From positions 1 through 64,000 of the forward strand of contig NZ_FIZY01000016.1 in NCBI RefSeq assembly GCF_900060185.1: 64,000 nt of DNA, given 5' to 3'. Positions 43,577 to 53,172 of this stretch are shown here, one piece after another. The stretch's first letter is position 1. The number at the start of each line of letters is the position of its first letter. Below the pieces are notes generated by a model, which made no database searches, was not told the origin of the DNA, and saw only the letters and a program-made list of their open reading frames with translations. This DNA is from Grimontia marina (lineage in GTDB: Bacteria > Pseudomonadota > Gammaproteobacteria > Enterobacterales > Vibrionaceae). Position numbers and translations under genes: made by a program.

Positions 43577-45313
43577 ATGTTTAACATTGAAGATGTAATC
43601 GCCCAAAATTACCCAAATATTGCTGACAAACGCTGGATTTCTCGCCCTGTCAGCTCTACACTCCGCCGTTTATTTCATGAAGAAGCTTTCCAGGATTTTG
43701 CTGAAAAATACCCTTATCTAAAAGGCTTCGAGTTTGTTGAACAGGTACTGGACTATTTTCACTTCAGTTATGCCACCAGCGATCGCGAACGAGAGCATAT
43801 TCCTTCGACTGGCCGAGTTGTCATTATCGCCAACCATCCGATTGGTTCACTTGATGGACTGGCGCTATTAAAGCTGGTTCGCGAAATTCGACCCGACGTC
43901 AAAGCCGTTGCCAACAATCTGTTGATGCAGTTGGAGCCTATGCACAACTGCCTGCTGCCAGTGAACAATATGTCTGGCAAAACACCGAAAGAAAACCTGC
44001 GTAAAATCGATGAATGGCTCCAAAACGAAGGTGCACTTATCATCTTCCCTGCAGGTGAAGTGTCGCGTTTAGGTCCTACAGGTGTGAAAGACGGCGCCTG
44101 GCACCACGGCTTCTTGAAAATGGCGACTAAAGCCAAAGCACCTATTTTGCCTATTCACGTTGATGGCAGAAATTCCGCCGTTTTCTATGGCGCATCCATC
44201 GTTTACAAACCCCTTTCTACCCTGCTTCTGGTTAATGAGATGTTTGGGCAGGAGAATAACACTATCAATCTCACCATTGGCGAAGCCATTCCTTTCACCA
44301 GTTATCACGCCAGTGCCAACTTGCCTTCCAAAACCCGCGTCAAGCTCTTCAAAAAGCACCTCTACAGCATTGTAAAAGGTAAGCACGGAGAGTTCCCTAC
44401 CGAATCAGCCATAGCATCTCCAGAGCCACGGCTAAAACTTGCGAAAGAGTTGGAACAGAGCGAATTACTAGGTGAAACGCCAGACGGGAAAGCCATCTAC
44501 CTCTATCGTTACAAAGACGAATCTCATGTGATGCGAGAAATTGGCCGATTAAGAGAAGTGGCATTTCGCGCGGTGGGTGAAGGCACAGGACAGCGTCGTG
44601 ACATCGACAAATACGATCAGCACTATTTTCATTTGGTGCTTTGGGATCCGAAAGTCATGGACATCGTCGGTGCTTATCGCTTCTGTGATACACAGGCCGT
44701 TATTGCAAAGCATGGCCTGAAAGCTGTGTATACCCATACTTTGTTCGACTATGGTGATGGCATGTCCAATGTGCTTGATAAGGGTTTGGAGCTTGGCAGA
44801 AGCTTTGTACAACCAAAGTACTGGGGTAAACGTAGTCTGGATTATCTTTGGTTAGGAATAGGCGCATTTCTGGCGAAGCACCCTCACTACCGTTATCTGT
44901 TTGGTCCAGTCACGATTAGCAATGCTCTGCCTCAGGCAGCCAAAGAATTGCTAATTTTCTTCTATCGAACATACTTTGGCACTCACGAGACTATCGCGCG
45001 TTCTAAACGTCCTTTCAATCTCGATAGCCAAAAAGAACACGAACTGCTCGCTCACTTCTGTGGTGATGACTACCAGAAAGATATTAAGACGCTCAAGATG
45101 CTGCTTGATAATCTCGGAACAAGTATTCCAACGCTCTACAAGCAATACAGCGAACTGTGCGAACCGGGTGGTGTGAAGTTTCTTGATTTCAGTATCGACC
45201 CTGACTTTGCCGACTGCATCGATGGATTGGTGATGGTCGATATCAACAAACTGAAAGAGAAAAAGCGATGCCGCTATATTTATCCACATATAAAAGAAGT
45301 CGAATTTGGATAA
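43577..45313 (+). CDS. olsF: Bifunctional ornithine lipid synthase OlsF
   Basis: A 578-residue fusion. The N-terminal part is an acyltransferase of the PlsC/OlsA type with ANHPIGSLDG (NHxxxxD) and FPAGEVSR. The C-terminal part (about 300-560, IYLYRYKDESHVMREIGRLREVAFRAVGEGTGQRRDIDKYD and LELGRSFVQPKYW) is the OlsB/hemolysin-type GNAT N-acyltransferase. This order is that of OlsF, where the C-terminal domain acylates ornithine and the N-terminal domain adds the second acyl chain. It makes phosphorus-free ornithine lipids in one polypeptide. Preceded by the phosphoesterase and followed by a terminator. Confidence 0.88.
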   Translation: MFNIEDVIAQNYPNIADKRWISRPVSSTLRRLFHEEAFQDFAEKYPYLKGFEFVEQVLDYFHFSYATSDREREHIPSTGRVVIIANHPIGSLDGLALLKLVREIRPDVKAVANNLLMQLEPMHNCLLPVNNMSGKTPKENLRKIDEWLQNEGALIIFPAGEVSRLGPTGVKDGAWHHGFLKMATKAKAPILPIHVDGRNSAVFYGASIVYKPLSTLLLVNEMFGQENNTINLTIGEAIPFTSYHASANLPSKTRVKLFKKHLYSIVKGKHGEFPTESAIASPEPRLKLAKELEQSELLGETPDGKAIYLYRYKDESHVMREIGRLREVAFRAVGEGTGQRRDIDKYDQHYFHLVLWDPKVMDIVGAYRFCDTQAVIAKHGLKAVYTHTLFDYGDGMSNVLDKGLELGRSFVQPKYWGKRSLDYLWLGIGAFLAKHPHYRYLFGPVTISNALPQAAKELLIFFYRTYFGTHETIARSKRPFNLDSQKEHELLAHFCGDDYQKDIKTLKMLLDNLGTSIPTLYKQYSELCEPGGVKFLDFSIDPDFADCIDGLVMVDINKLKEKKRCRYIYPHIKEVEFG

Positions 45314-45336
45314 ATAAAAGGAAGAGTAGAAGTAGA

Positions 45337-45358
45337 AAGGCGCCGAAGCGCCTTTTTT
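45337..45358 (+). terminator. Terminator of olsF unit
   Basis: AAGGCGC, CGAA loop, GCGCCTTTTTT. Confidence 0.92.
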
Positions 45359-45370
45359 CTTAATCTGACA

Positions 45371-45925
45371 CTATGACCAGCTCCGGATCGGGCCAGTATC
45401 AATATGGATAAAGCCACTGCGTGGATAATAACCCACTCCACCTGCTTTTAGTTCCAGCGCCGCATTACGTAGCTTCGACAATGGTACATCTTCAATAAAG
45501 AAGTCGATGGCTTGCCCTGTCATATGGTAACTCTTTTTAGCCTGACCACCGCCGTTTTTACGCAGCATTTCATTAGTGGCTGGCGAGCGATAGCCCGACA
45601 CCATAGTGATCGGGTTTCTTGCATCTACTAAGTCGAAGATAGCGGCAAGTTGATCATAAAGCTTCGGATCCATATCGGTAGAAACATTGCGTCTGTGATC
45701 ACGGCATAGCTGGTTCAACACAGCCAATTCTTTATCTACATACTGCTTACCGTTGAAATAACAAACATCTGCATGTTCGCCAGTATTAATGCTTAGCATG
45801 TCCAAATTTCGTGGTTTTCCGACTGCCAACGGCAGAGCGAGCGCCGTTTGAGGTAAGGCTGCCGCCACTAAACACGCCGCACCGCCCAAGACTAGGCGAC
45901 GACGTTGGGTATCCAAACCGTTCAT
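45371..45925 (-). CDS. mepK: Murein endopeptidase MepK (YcbK), DUF882
   Basis: A 184-residue exported protein. The N-terminus RRRLVLGGAACLVAAALPQTALA has a Tat-type twin arginine. The catalytic domain is peptidase M15-like: SGYRSPATNEML, SYHMTGQAIDFF (His and Asp), GGVGYYPRSGFIHIDTG (His). In E. coli MepK cuts meso-DAP crosslinks made by L,D-transpeptidases and is encoded next to ldtD (ycbB), as here. A miniature element separates it from ldtD, so cotranscription is probably lost. Confidence 0.93.
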   Translation of the reverse strand: MNGLDTQRRRLVLGGAACLVAAALPQTALALPLAVGKPRNLDMLSINTGEHADVCYFNGKQYVDKELAVLNQLCRDHRRNVSTDMDPKLYDQLAAIFDLVDARNPITMVSGYRSPATNEMLRKNGGGQAKKSYHMTGQAIDFFIEDVPLSKLRNAALELKAGGVGYYPRSGFIHIDTGPIRSWS

Positions 45926-46173
45926 AACAACTAACTATTTCCCACAAAGTACTAAAAACAAAATCAGACTTGCTAACTACGCTGAATGTCGCGCTTTTCC
46001 TGTAGCAACTCTTAAAAACAATTGGAATCTATCGATAATGAAAACGTATATCAAACCCTCATCCGTCTCAAAATCGAGCAAAAAGGTGTAAAATTCAGCG
46101 TTTCCTGATGATTTTCAGTTGGTTTTTGAGATTGTCAGAGAAATGTAAAAGTCTGTAATTGTGGTATGAGTCA

Positions 46174-46457
46174 CTAGGGGCTGTTGACCTTTGGTGGTTA
46201 AATTTTGTTCTCGCTGTAAGCGTTTTAGGCGCGGCGAGGTGTGTGCCGCCTAGTCATTCTAAGCAAATACACCTCAACAAAGCATAAAACGCTTAGAGTA
46301 CGGGACGCGCAGTCGAACCCTTCGGGCAGCGTTTGTGGGGAATTTCTGCTGCGTTATCGGCTTCTCATGTAGGCTAGCTACACATCGAAGCCTCTACCTT
46401 GCATAAAACCCCCACAAACTGCTGCAAAAATCATCACCAAAGATCAACAGCCCCTAG
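46174..46457. mobile_element. Miniature inverted-repeat element (284 bp)
   Basis: The ends CTAGGGGCTGTTGACCTTTG and, inverted, CTAGGGGCTGTTGATCTTTG are 23-bp terminal repeats with one mismatch (including GTG). The similarity continues outward: TTGTGGTATG at 46159 mirrors CATACCACAA at 46462, so the inverted unit may be about 313 bp. It encodes no protein. A degenerate copy is at 37720-37984 and an internal fragment at 12231-12296. Confidence 0.85.
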
Positions 46458-46492
46458 GACACATACCACAAATCGAGTCTGAAAGGCGAAAT

Positions 46493-48130
46493 CTACTGGT
46501 TTTGCGCAGTGAAAGAGAAAGAAGAGGAATTACGCTTTGGACGCGTGTCATAGTGGTAAACATCCTCACGAAATTGCACTTCACCTTCATCATTCACCCA
46601 AGCAGTTTGATAGATGGTATGTACTGGGATTTTCTTGCGCAACGATACCCATTTGGTTTCTGGAATTCGTCGGTAGTATTCGTAGTCACCAAACTTAAGG
46701 CCAGACCGCTTCAACAGAATTTGCGCCAATACTTCGGCTTTTTGAACACGGATACAACCTGAACTGTAAGCTCGGCGCGATTTGTTAAACAGCCCTTTTG
46801 CTGGCGTATCGTGCAGGTAAATCGCATTGCCGTTTGGTGTATTGAATTTATATCGACCCAGCGCATTAAAATTACCTGGTGACTGCTGAAGACGGTAAGG
46901 GAAGCTGTTGGGACTTACCGCTTCCCAATCAATCTCTTCAGAAGAAATCACAGAGCCATTTACCCAACTGCTCAGTACCGTATAGGAGTGCTTGTCCAGA
47001 TACTCGTTATCCTGCTGCACTTTGGGCAGAATGTCCTCACGCATGATTTTCACAGGCACATTCCAGCTTGGGTTGAAAACGACAGAATCAAGACGTGATT
47101 CAAAAAGAGGCGTTCTTCGGCTTGGGCGACCTACGACGACTTTGCTGTCCAGAATAAGCTGGCTGTCCATCCACAATTCCATTTCATAATTTGGAATGTT
47201 TACCAGAATGATTTTCTCACGCTCCGTCGGCCAAAGGCGAAGCCGCTCCATGTTTAAGGCAAGGAGCTGGATGCGGGTATTTACCGACATATTGAGCCAG
47301 CGGCGTGTTTTATTCCCAATCACGCCATCACGCTTAAGACCATGCTGCGCTTGAAAACGCTTTACGGCTTCAACCAAAACAGCATTATAGAAGCCCACCC
47401 GTTCTATTTTCAGGCGCTGAGCATCGTAAGTGCTCAGAACTCCCTGACGTTCAAGGTTGGTAATCAGGTTGTCAGCATTTTTCAACTTGTCGCCATGGCG
47501 AATAAGACCGGTCTGGAGCACTTTTGGCCAGTAAGTCGACTCCTGATCCTGCAGCGCCACGATGGCTTTCGCCATCTCACGATATTGTTGCGTGTCAGGA
47601 CGGAGATTGAATACATAGTCATACAGGTCATTCCTGCCCGCTGACACCGTCAGCTTATTGATTTGCGTTTGCGTTGGGCGAGGCAAAGCTGTATCAATAT
47701 CAGTACCAAAATACCAGCTCTTACCAAATTCAAGCACTGACTCAGTGTAGCTGATAAGCGAGAGTAAACTGTCTGTCGCAAACACATCATAGGCTCGCCA
47801 ATCTGCACTAGCCCTCAACTCGCGAAGGATCACTGCACGCCATTCGAAATCCTGACTGATTCCTGCAAGAGAAATGATATTGATTTGGGTTTCAAGTTCG
47901 TCTTTCGCTCGGTAATCGTGCCAGATGGGTGCGAAAGAGAAATACTCATAAATGTTAGCAAGGTCTTGAGAATACGTGACTAAACCGGGCTCTGACTCCG
48001 CCTGCTGCACCCAGAGCACTGCTTCTTGAGAAGCAGTTTTGGGTGATTCTACTGTTTCCAATGCGTTAGCCGCCAAAGGCATGGCAACACATACAAACAG
48101 TGTCTTGATTAGCGTACGAGCAGAAAACAT
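46493..48130 (-). CDS. ldtD: L,D-transpeptidase LdtD (YcbB)
   Basis: A 545-residue periplasmic enzyme with signal peptide (LIKTLFVCVAMPLAANA). The peptidoglycan-binding-like segment lies around 250-290 (VKRFQAQHGLKRDGVIGNKT), and the YkuD catalytic domain follows: NPSWNVPVKIM, IYLHDTPAKGLFNKSRRAYS and SSGCIRV with the nucleophile Cys. It makes 3-3 crosslinks in murein. Clear GGAGG before the ATG. It is about 60 residues shorter than E. coli YcbB. In E. coli it lies between mukB and mepK. Confidence 0.95.
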   Translation of the reverse strand: MFSARTLIKTLFVCVAMPLAANALETVESPKTASQEAVLWVQQAESEPGLVTYSQDLANIYEYFSFAPIWHDYRAKDELETQINIISLAGISQDFEWRAVILRELRASADWRAYDVFATDSLLSLISYTESVLEFGKSWYFGTDIDTALPRPTQTQINKLTVSAGRNDLYDYVFNLRPDTQQYREMAKAIVALQDQESTYWPKVLQTGLIRHGDKLKNADNLITNLERQGVLSTYDAQRLKIERVGFYNAVLVEAVKRFQAQHGLKRDGVIGNKTRRWLNMSVNTRIQLLALNMERLRLWPTEREKIILVNIPNYEMELWMDSQLILDSKVVVGRPSRRTPLFESRLDSVVFNPSWNVPVKIMREDILPKVQQDNEYLDKHSYTVLSSWVNGSVISSEEIDWEAVSPNSFPYRLQQSPGNFNALGRYKFNTPNGNAIYLHDTPAKGLFNKSRRAYSSGCIRVQKAEVLAQILLKRSGLKFGDYEYYRRIPETKWVSLRKKIPVHTIYQTAWVNDEGEVQFREDVYHYDTRPKRNSSSFSFTAQNQ

Positions 48131-48231
48131 GCGCTACCTCCAGTTAGAGATCATAGTATGGCAAATGGCGCAGTTTTCGTTGGCGGAATTTTTATGAATA
48201 TTGGAAAACAATGGGTTAGAAAAGTACCAAT

Positions 48232-49320
48232 CTAAAGCATGATCCAATGATTATCCCAAATCACATTAGATGATTGAAAGATCGTGCTTTTTTTATAATC
48301 TTGAATAACTACTCTTCCACTACCTGCACTGAGAGCAAAGTGATCCTTCGCCGCAGCCGCTCCGGAGGCATCAACCAGTGATCCCATCTCGATGAGTACG
48401 CCCGAAGCTAAGTCCCAAATTCCAAAACAATTTCCGCGTGGAGAGGTCGCAATGATCTGCGATTCTGTACACGCAACGCTGCCAATGTATTGCTGAAAAC
48501 GCGTCCACTCTTCTCTACTGGCCTTCAAGGGCGAAATGTCACGTCCTTGTTGTTTTATTGCCAATAATGGAAGGATGTTCTCGGCATCTCCCTGATATTG
48601 CTGCGCGATAAACACAACTCCCTCTGGACCTGTCGCCAGATGACGAATACTCAGTTTTGGGTCTTCTAAGGTATATCTCTCAGTGACTAGTCCTGATTCG
48701 ATGTCAATCATCACTAATGAAGGCTGCATCGAATCCAGATTCAGTTTCTTCCTGCCTTCAGTGCGAATTCCACCAACGGCTACCGCCATCGTGTTGCCAT
48801 TAATCACCTTCATTTCATGGGGACCGACACCAAAGCCGGAAATTTCACGCATTCGCGTTAGTGAGCCGTCCCGATTGGTGTGATAAACACCAATACTCCC
48901 CTCACTACTTGCTATATCTCCTTCCACCACAAAGAGTTGGTTGCCAAGCACATCACCATGTCCGTAATAAAATTTTTCAGAAGGCGGATGAGTGATATTG
49001 CGCACGCCTCCTGTTTTCAGGTCAATGGTTTGAATGAAGTCACCAGGGCGCCGGGCAAACACATAGGCAAGTTGTTTGTTGTTACTGATTGCAATGCCGT
49101 GACCACGGCCAGGCAATGGTGTCTGAAAGCAAACCCCGCCGCTTGTATTTACCGCCGTCACCGCATAATTTCCATCCGTTGTTTTGGCACACCCGAGAAA
49201 CGCAGGCTTCGCTCTTTCTGCTTCACTTTGATATACGCGCCATCCACCAGCCATGACACCTGCTGTAAGCAGCCCCACAGAAGACAACAACATGCGACGA
49301 CGCTTCTGACTTACATTCAC
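48232..49320 (-). CDS. DUF1513 beta-propeller protein
   Basis: A 362-residue exported protein. The N-terminus KRRRMLLSSVGLLTAGVMAGG is a Tat-type signal. The rest has repeated strands typical of a seven-bladed propeller: GRGHGIAISNNKQLAYVFARRPGDF, HPPSEKFYYGHGDVLGNQLFVVEGD and GVGPHEMKVINGNTMAVAVGGIRTE. This matches DUF1513, regularly found with imelysin and di-heme proteins in iron-related operons. Last gene of that operon, 3 bases after the second imelysin gene. Confidence 0.88.
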   Translation of the reverse strand: MNVSQKRRRMLLSSVGLLTAGVMAGGWRVYQSEAERAKPAFLGCAKTTDGNYAVTAVNTSGGVCFQTPLPGRGHGIAISNNKQLAYVFARRPGDFIQTIDLKTGGVRNITHPPSEKFYYGHGDVLGNQLFVVEGDIASSEGSIGVYHTNRDGSLTRMREISGFGVGPHEMKVINGNTMAVAVGGIRTEGRKKLNLDSMQPSLVMIDIESGLVTERYTLEDPKLSIRHLATGPEGVVFIAQQYQGDAENILPLLAIKQQGRDISPLKASREEWTRFQQYIGSVACTESQIIATSPRGNCFGIWDLASGVLIEMGSLVDASGAAAAKDHFALSAGSGRVVIQDYKKSTIFQSSNVIWDNHWIML

Positions 49321-49323
49321 GGC

Positions 49324-50337
49324 TTAATCTCCATCCGTCGAGTTGAATCCAACCACCAACCCTAATGTTGGCCCTACCTCATCGCTCATTGCGGTTTGCA
49401 GGTAATTGATGTGGTTAGCAACAACCATCAGCGATTGATAGCCAAATTTGTCTGCCAGCAGCGGCCCCATTGCTGGCATAGTTGGCACGCTTTCAACTGC
49501 CATATCGAAGTGAGATTCCAGACGGGTAGCAAGTTCTACATGCCCTTTTTCGACTAAAAGCGGTTGAAGTGTTGATTCATATCTTTTCTGCAAAGAGACC
49601 AACCCAACTCTCAGTAATTCATTGGATTGACCTGAACGCCATGACTGTGCTTGATAGGGTTGTGGAAAGCCCGGCTTACCCATAGGCAATGACAAAGTTT
49701 TTGAGATCGCGTCAAGCTGAGAGGTCAAGCCACGAAGGGTTTGTGCTTCCAATTGCTTTCCACTCGCACCCCTCCAAGGATTAGATTGCCAGGCACTAAC
49801 CAAAGCTTCTGAAGATTGTACAGTACGATTGACAACCGACACGGTCAGCGGACAGCGTGTTGCTGTTGTTGCCACATCGGCCTCATCAAATAGTAACCAC
49901 TCGATTGCCCCTAGCCCCTGAACAGCAACACTTTGCCCTGAGAGTTCATCCGCTGTTGGAATCGCTTCTTTCTTCAATAGCTGGTTCAACTTACGACCAG
50001 TGGTATTTTTCTTATCTGGATAAAACTGAATATTCCAACTGACCGACATTGCAGCTTCGTTACCGGAGTTACCTCCCACAAAAGGCTGCCACGCTTTGAT
50101 AGCTTCTAACCACAAATGCTGCGCCTGCATCAACTTTTCTTCAGTTGGCGCATCACATAGTGCCTTAACACTTTTTTTTAACGCTTGCGAGGCGTTGAGA
50201 AAGCGGTTAGCAGAGTGCTTTTGCAGCGCCCAAATGGCCAATTCCTTGTCATTCAATGCTGCTTCGCTGAAACAACCCGAAAAAAGTGACGCCGTCACGA
50301 AAAGTGTCAATATTTTCATTTTTACTTTAACAGACAT
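49324..50337 (-). CDS. Imelysin-family lipoprotein (second copy)
   Basis: About 337 residues. The signal ends in a lipobox, ASLFSGC, so it is likely an outer-membrane lipoprotein. The imelysin fold is shown by WLEAIKAWQPFVGGNSG, GRKLNQLL and VQGLGAIEWLLFDE. In the signature GxHxxE the His is Gly here (GLGAIE), unlike in the first imelysin of this operon. The start at 50337 has AGGAG eight bases upstream, overlapping the stop of the di-heme gene; a GTG at 50346 is possible. Confidence 0.85.
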   Translation of the reverse strand: MSVKVKMKILTLFVTASLFSGCFSEAALNDKELAIWALQKHSANRFLNASQALKKSVKALCDAPTEEKLMQAQHLWLEAIKAWQPFVGGNSGNEAAMSVSWNIQFYPDKKNTTGRKLNQLLKKEAIPTADELSGQSVAVQGLGAIEWLLFDEADVATTATRCPLTVSVVNRTVQSSEALVSAWQSNPWRGASGKQLEAQTLRGLTSQLDAISKTLSLPMGKPGFPQPYQAQSWRSGQSNELLRVGLVSLQKRYESTLQPLLVEKGHVELATRLESHFDMAVESVPTMPAMGPLLADKFGYQSLMVVANHINYLQTAMSDEVGPTLGLVVGFNSTDGD

Positions 50338-50348
50338 GGCTGCCACTC

Positions 50349-51725
50349 CTAAAGCGAATCAAGAAAAGCGATTAACGCTTCACGTTGATTTTTATCAAAC
50401 CCAAGCACTTGCTGTTTACTGTTCTCAGCTTCACCACCATGCCACAGAACCGCTTCCATTAAGTTTCTTGCGCGTCCATCATGCAGATATTCAGTGTGTC
50501 CGTTCACTTCTTCCGTGTACCCCAACCCCCACAATGGCGCGGTTCGCCATTCCAGTCCGTTAGCAATGAATTCACCGCGGTTGTCTGCCAACCCTTCGCC
50601 CATGTCATGAAGCAGCAAATCCGTATAGGGATGAATGGTTTGATTGCTCAAGGCTGGCCTATCAGCGCGTTCCCCGGTCTGAAGCGTTGATCGGTGGCAA
50701 CTTTCACAGCCTGCCTCGGTGAAGAGCTTTTCCCCAAGTTGTACTTTGGGCTCGTCGAGATTTCGACGCATAGGGACTGCTAGATGCTGGGAATAGAACT
50801 CAACGAAATTAAGCACCTTTTCTGTTACTTCAGGGTTACCGCCATTTGGCAGCCGTTCACAGAGTGTTTGGGCTGAAGTGCAGTTCTCCGCTGGGAACAA
50901 AGCGCTGGTTAAGCCAAGATCGCCATTAAATGCAGCCGCGTTTTGCTGCATCAAGGTGGGCTGGCCAGCTTTCCACCCAAAGCGGCCAACGACGGTTTTT
51001 TCCTGCATAACATCCCACACCTCATTCGGACGCCCTGATACGCCTTTGCCCTCTTGGACTTGGGCTTCAGCAATACCCCTCATCGTTTGCTCAGTGACAG
51101 ACTCAAGCAAACCAAGACCAATCATAGGTGGCGCGACACGAGCAGACTTCTCTATCTGAGGGTGCATGTCTCCGTAACTGAGAGCTTCGATAGTTACGAC
51201 AGGTTTTCGAAGCTCTACCGAATAACCGTCTTTGAACGTTTCATTGTGCTTCTCGAAACGCAGGGCAATCCGGCCCTCTGGCTTCTCCCCCGGAAGTGCG
51301 AAGTCCTGGAGTTGGCCGCCATAAACCGGGTCAGGAATGTTACCTGACATGATCAGCGCCTTTTTCTGGGCATCTGTCATTGCCGGAATACTAAGGCGGA
51401 TAAGCATAGATACGGCGTTGTCATCGCCCGGTTTGGGTAAATGACCGCGCCCATCTTTGATATGGCAGTTCTGGCAACCATTGGTATTAAACAGTGGACC
51501 CAGTCCATCCCTTGCATCCGTCGAAGCAGGCGCACTTACCCAAGGGTTTCTGAAAAAGCTGTTACCGACGCTGAAGTCGATTCGCTCAATCATAGGAAGA
51601 TTAGTTGCGGGTTGAGAGAAGGCATTGACACCTTGCTTGTTGGTAGTCGTATCTCCACCAGACTTGATAGTAGAAGCGTTTACAGAACAAGCAATAACAG
51701 CAAATGTGAGTGGAATATATTTCAT
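50349..51725 (-). CDS. Di-heme oxidoreductase (DUF1111, thiol oxidoreductase-like)
   Basis: A 458-residue periplasmic cytochrome with signal peptide (KYIPLTFAVIACSVNAS) and two heme c sites, CQNCH around residue 85 and CESCH around residue 345. FSVGNSFFRNPWVSAPASTDARDGLGPLFN and the C-terminal LHDGRARNLMEAVLWHGGEAE are the signature of DUF1111 proteins, distant from di-heme peroxidases. It lies between two imelysin genes. In such operons it may oxidise or reduce iron before uptake; this is inferred from context. Confidence 0.9.
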   Translation of the reverse strand: MKYIPLTFAVIACSVNASTIKSGGDTTTNKQGVNAFSQPATNLPMIERIDFSVGNSFFRNPWVSAPASTDARDGLGPLFNTNGCQNCHIKDGRGHLPKPGDDNAVSMLIRLSIPAMTDAQKKALIMSGNIPDPVYGGQLQDFALPGEKPEGRIALRFEKHNETFKDGYSVELRKPVVTIEALSYGDMHPQIEKSARVAPPMIGLGLLESVTEQTMRGIAEAQVQEGKGVSGRPNEVWDVMQEKTVVGRFGWKAGQPTLMQQNAAAFNGDLGLTSALFPAENCTSAQTLCERLPNGGNPEVTEKVLNFVEFYSQHLAVPMRRNLDEPKVQLGEKLFTEAGCESCHRSTLQTGERADRPALSNQTIHPYTDLLLHDMGEGLADNRGEFIANGLEWRTAPLWGLGYTEEVNGHTEYLHDGRARNLMEAVLWHGGEAENSKQQVLGFDKNQREALIAFLDSL

Positions 51726-51808
51726 AACGACATTGAAACCAGCTAAACGACAGAAGCCTCCCCAAGGCCTAGACCCCAGGGAGGCTTAATAAAACATAAG
51801 AATCAAAC

Positions 51809-53065
51809 TCAGAACTGATGATCAGCGCTGTCAGGGTTTAAGTTGGAAATCCCTAATTCCGCAGCGACCGTTTCAATGCTGCGGGTTTGTTGAACCAGTG
51901 CCGAAATGGCGTTGTTCACCAGTTTGTTACCATCGGCATTGTCGGACGCAATCAGTTGGTCAAAATGCACATTGTCTTTCTCAGCAGATTCTACGAGTTG
52001 GTAAACGGCAGTGCGGGCGGAATCGAAATCTGCTTTGATTTGTGCAGCCGCTTTATCGTTGTTCTTCTTCACCATATCCAGCAGTGATGGACCAGTCAGT
52101 TCAGAACCATCAATACGCTGATAAGTGCCAGTTAATACGTTGTAGATGCCTTGTTCGTTGTAGTAGTGAGAGTTGTGCGTGTTGTCAGAAAAACAGTCAT
52201 GCTCATCTTCCGTCGAGTTTGCCTCTAACGCTACTTTCATGCGCTCGCCAGCCAACTCACCGAGTGAAAGAGAGCCCATACCAAACAGCATCTTGCGCAG
52301 ACCGTTTGTGGTGTCTTCTTTCAAAAGAGTTTCGCGATAGTTGCCTGACTCGTTCGCAGACCATTGCTTTTCCATCCAAGTTAAATCTTCGATGAGCAAA
52401 TCAGAAGCTGCTTTAAGGTACTCACGCCGGCGGTCACAATTGTTGTTGGTACATTCTTCGCCGTATGCGAAATCAGTATATGGACGTTCACCAGCGCCAG
52501 ATTGTGTGCCATTCAGATCCTGCCCCCACAGTAAAAATTCGACCGCGTGGTAGCCTGTTGCCACGTTAGCCTCGGAGCCGCCAAGTTCGTTTAGGGAAGC
52601 TAGTAGATCGGGGGTAATCACCTTAACATCCAACTTCTCGCTGCCAACTTGAATATTAGTGTTGGAAACAATGTTCGCGACGGCACCACCATTGCCTAGC
52701 TCATACTGATAATCTGTAGCTACATAGTCGATCAAGCCTTCATCCAACGGCCACGCATTCAGTTGCCCTTCCCAATCATCAACAATCGCGTTGCCAAATC
52801 GGAAAACTTCAGACTGTTGGTAAGGTACACGGGCTGAAACCCAAGCTGCTTTTGCAGCATCGAGGTTGGCTTGAGATGGAGATTCTATGAGTACTTCAAT
52901 CGCGGAATCCAATTTTACTGCTGATTGATGTGCATCACTGTATACGGCATGGGCTAAATTCGCGTAGTGGTTAACCACTTCGTCAGGCGTTGCTGCCGTC
53001 GCGGTGGCTGAAACTGTAGAAAGAACCCAAATAGAACAGGCAATCGCCAAAGGAGAGCGCTTCAT
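51809..53065 (-). CDS. Imelysin-family iron-regulated protein (IrpA/ICMP type)
   Basis: A 418-residue exported protein (signal RSPLAIACSIWVLSTVSATATA). Two-repeat imelysin fold with GYHAVEFLLWGQDLNGTQSGAGERPYTDF, which carries the GxHxxE motif, and MGSLSLGELAGERMKVALE at the second repeat. Family members are iron-regulated and bind to the outer surface or periplasm. The ATG at 53065 has AAGGA six bases upstream and is preferred over 53071 and 53107. First gene of a four-gene operon with a Fur-box-like site ahead. Confidence 0.9.
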   Translation of the reverse strand: MKRSPLAIACSIWVLSTVSATATAATPDEVVNHYANLAHAVYSDAHQSAVKLDSAIEVLIESPSQANLDAAKAAWVSARVPYQQSEVFRFGNAIVDDWEGQLNAWPLDEGLIDYVATDYQYELGNGGAVANIVSNTNIQVGSEKLDVKVITPDLLASLNELGGSEANVATGYHAVEFLLWGQDLNGTQSGAGERPYTDFAYGEECTNNNCDRRREYLKAASDLLIEDLTWMEKQWSANESGNYRETLLKEDTTNGLRKMLFGMGSLSLGELAGERMKVALEANSTEDEHDCFSDNTHNSHYYNEQGIYNVLTGTYQRIDGSELTGPSLLDMVKKNNDKAAAQIKADFDSARTAVYQLVESAEKDNVHFDQLIASDNADGNKLVNNAISALVQQTRSIETVAAELGISNLNPDSADHQF

Positions 53066-53144
53066 AATCATTCCTTGAATGCGTGAGGTTGTAACAAATT
53101 GTTTCAAGCAACGACAATTATTACATTTCCATCATAGTAAATTC

Positions 53145-53172
53145 AAATGATATTGATAGTTTTTATCATTTA
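53145..53172 (-). promoter_or_regulatory. Fur-box-like site
   Basis: AAATGATATTGATAG followed by TTTTTATCATTTA has the inverted TGATA/TATCA structure of Fur sites, 80 bases ahead of the imelysin operon. The match is partial. Confidence 0.6.
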
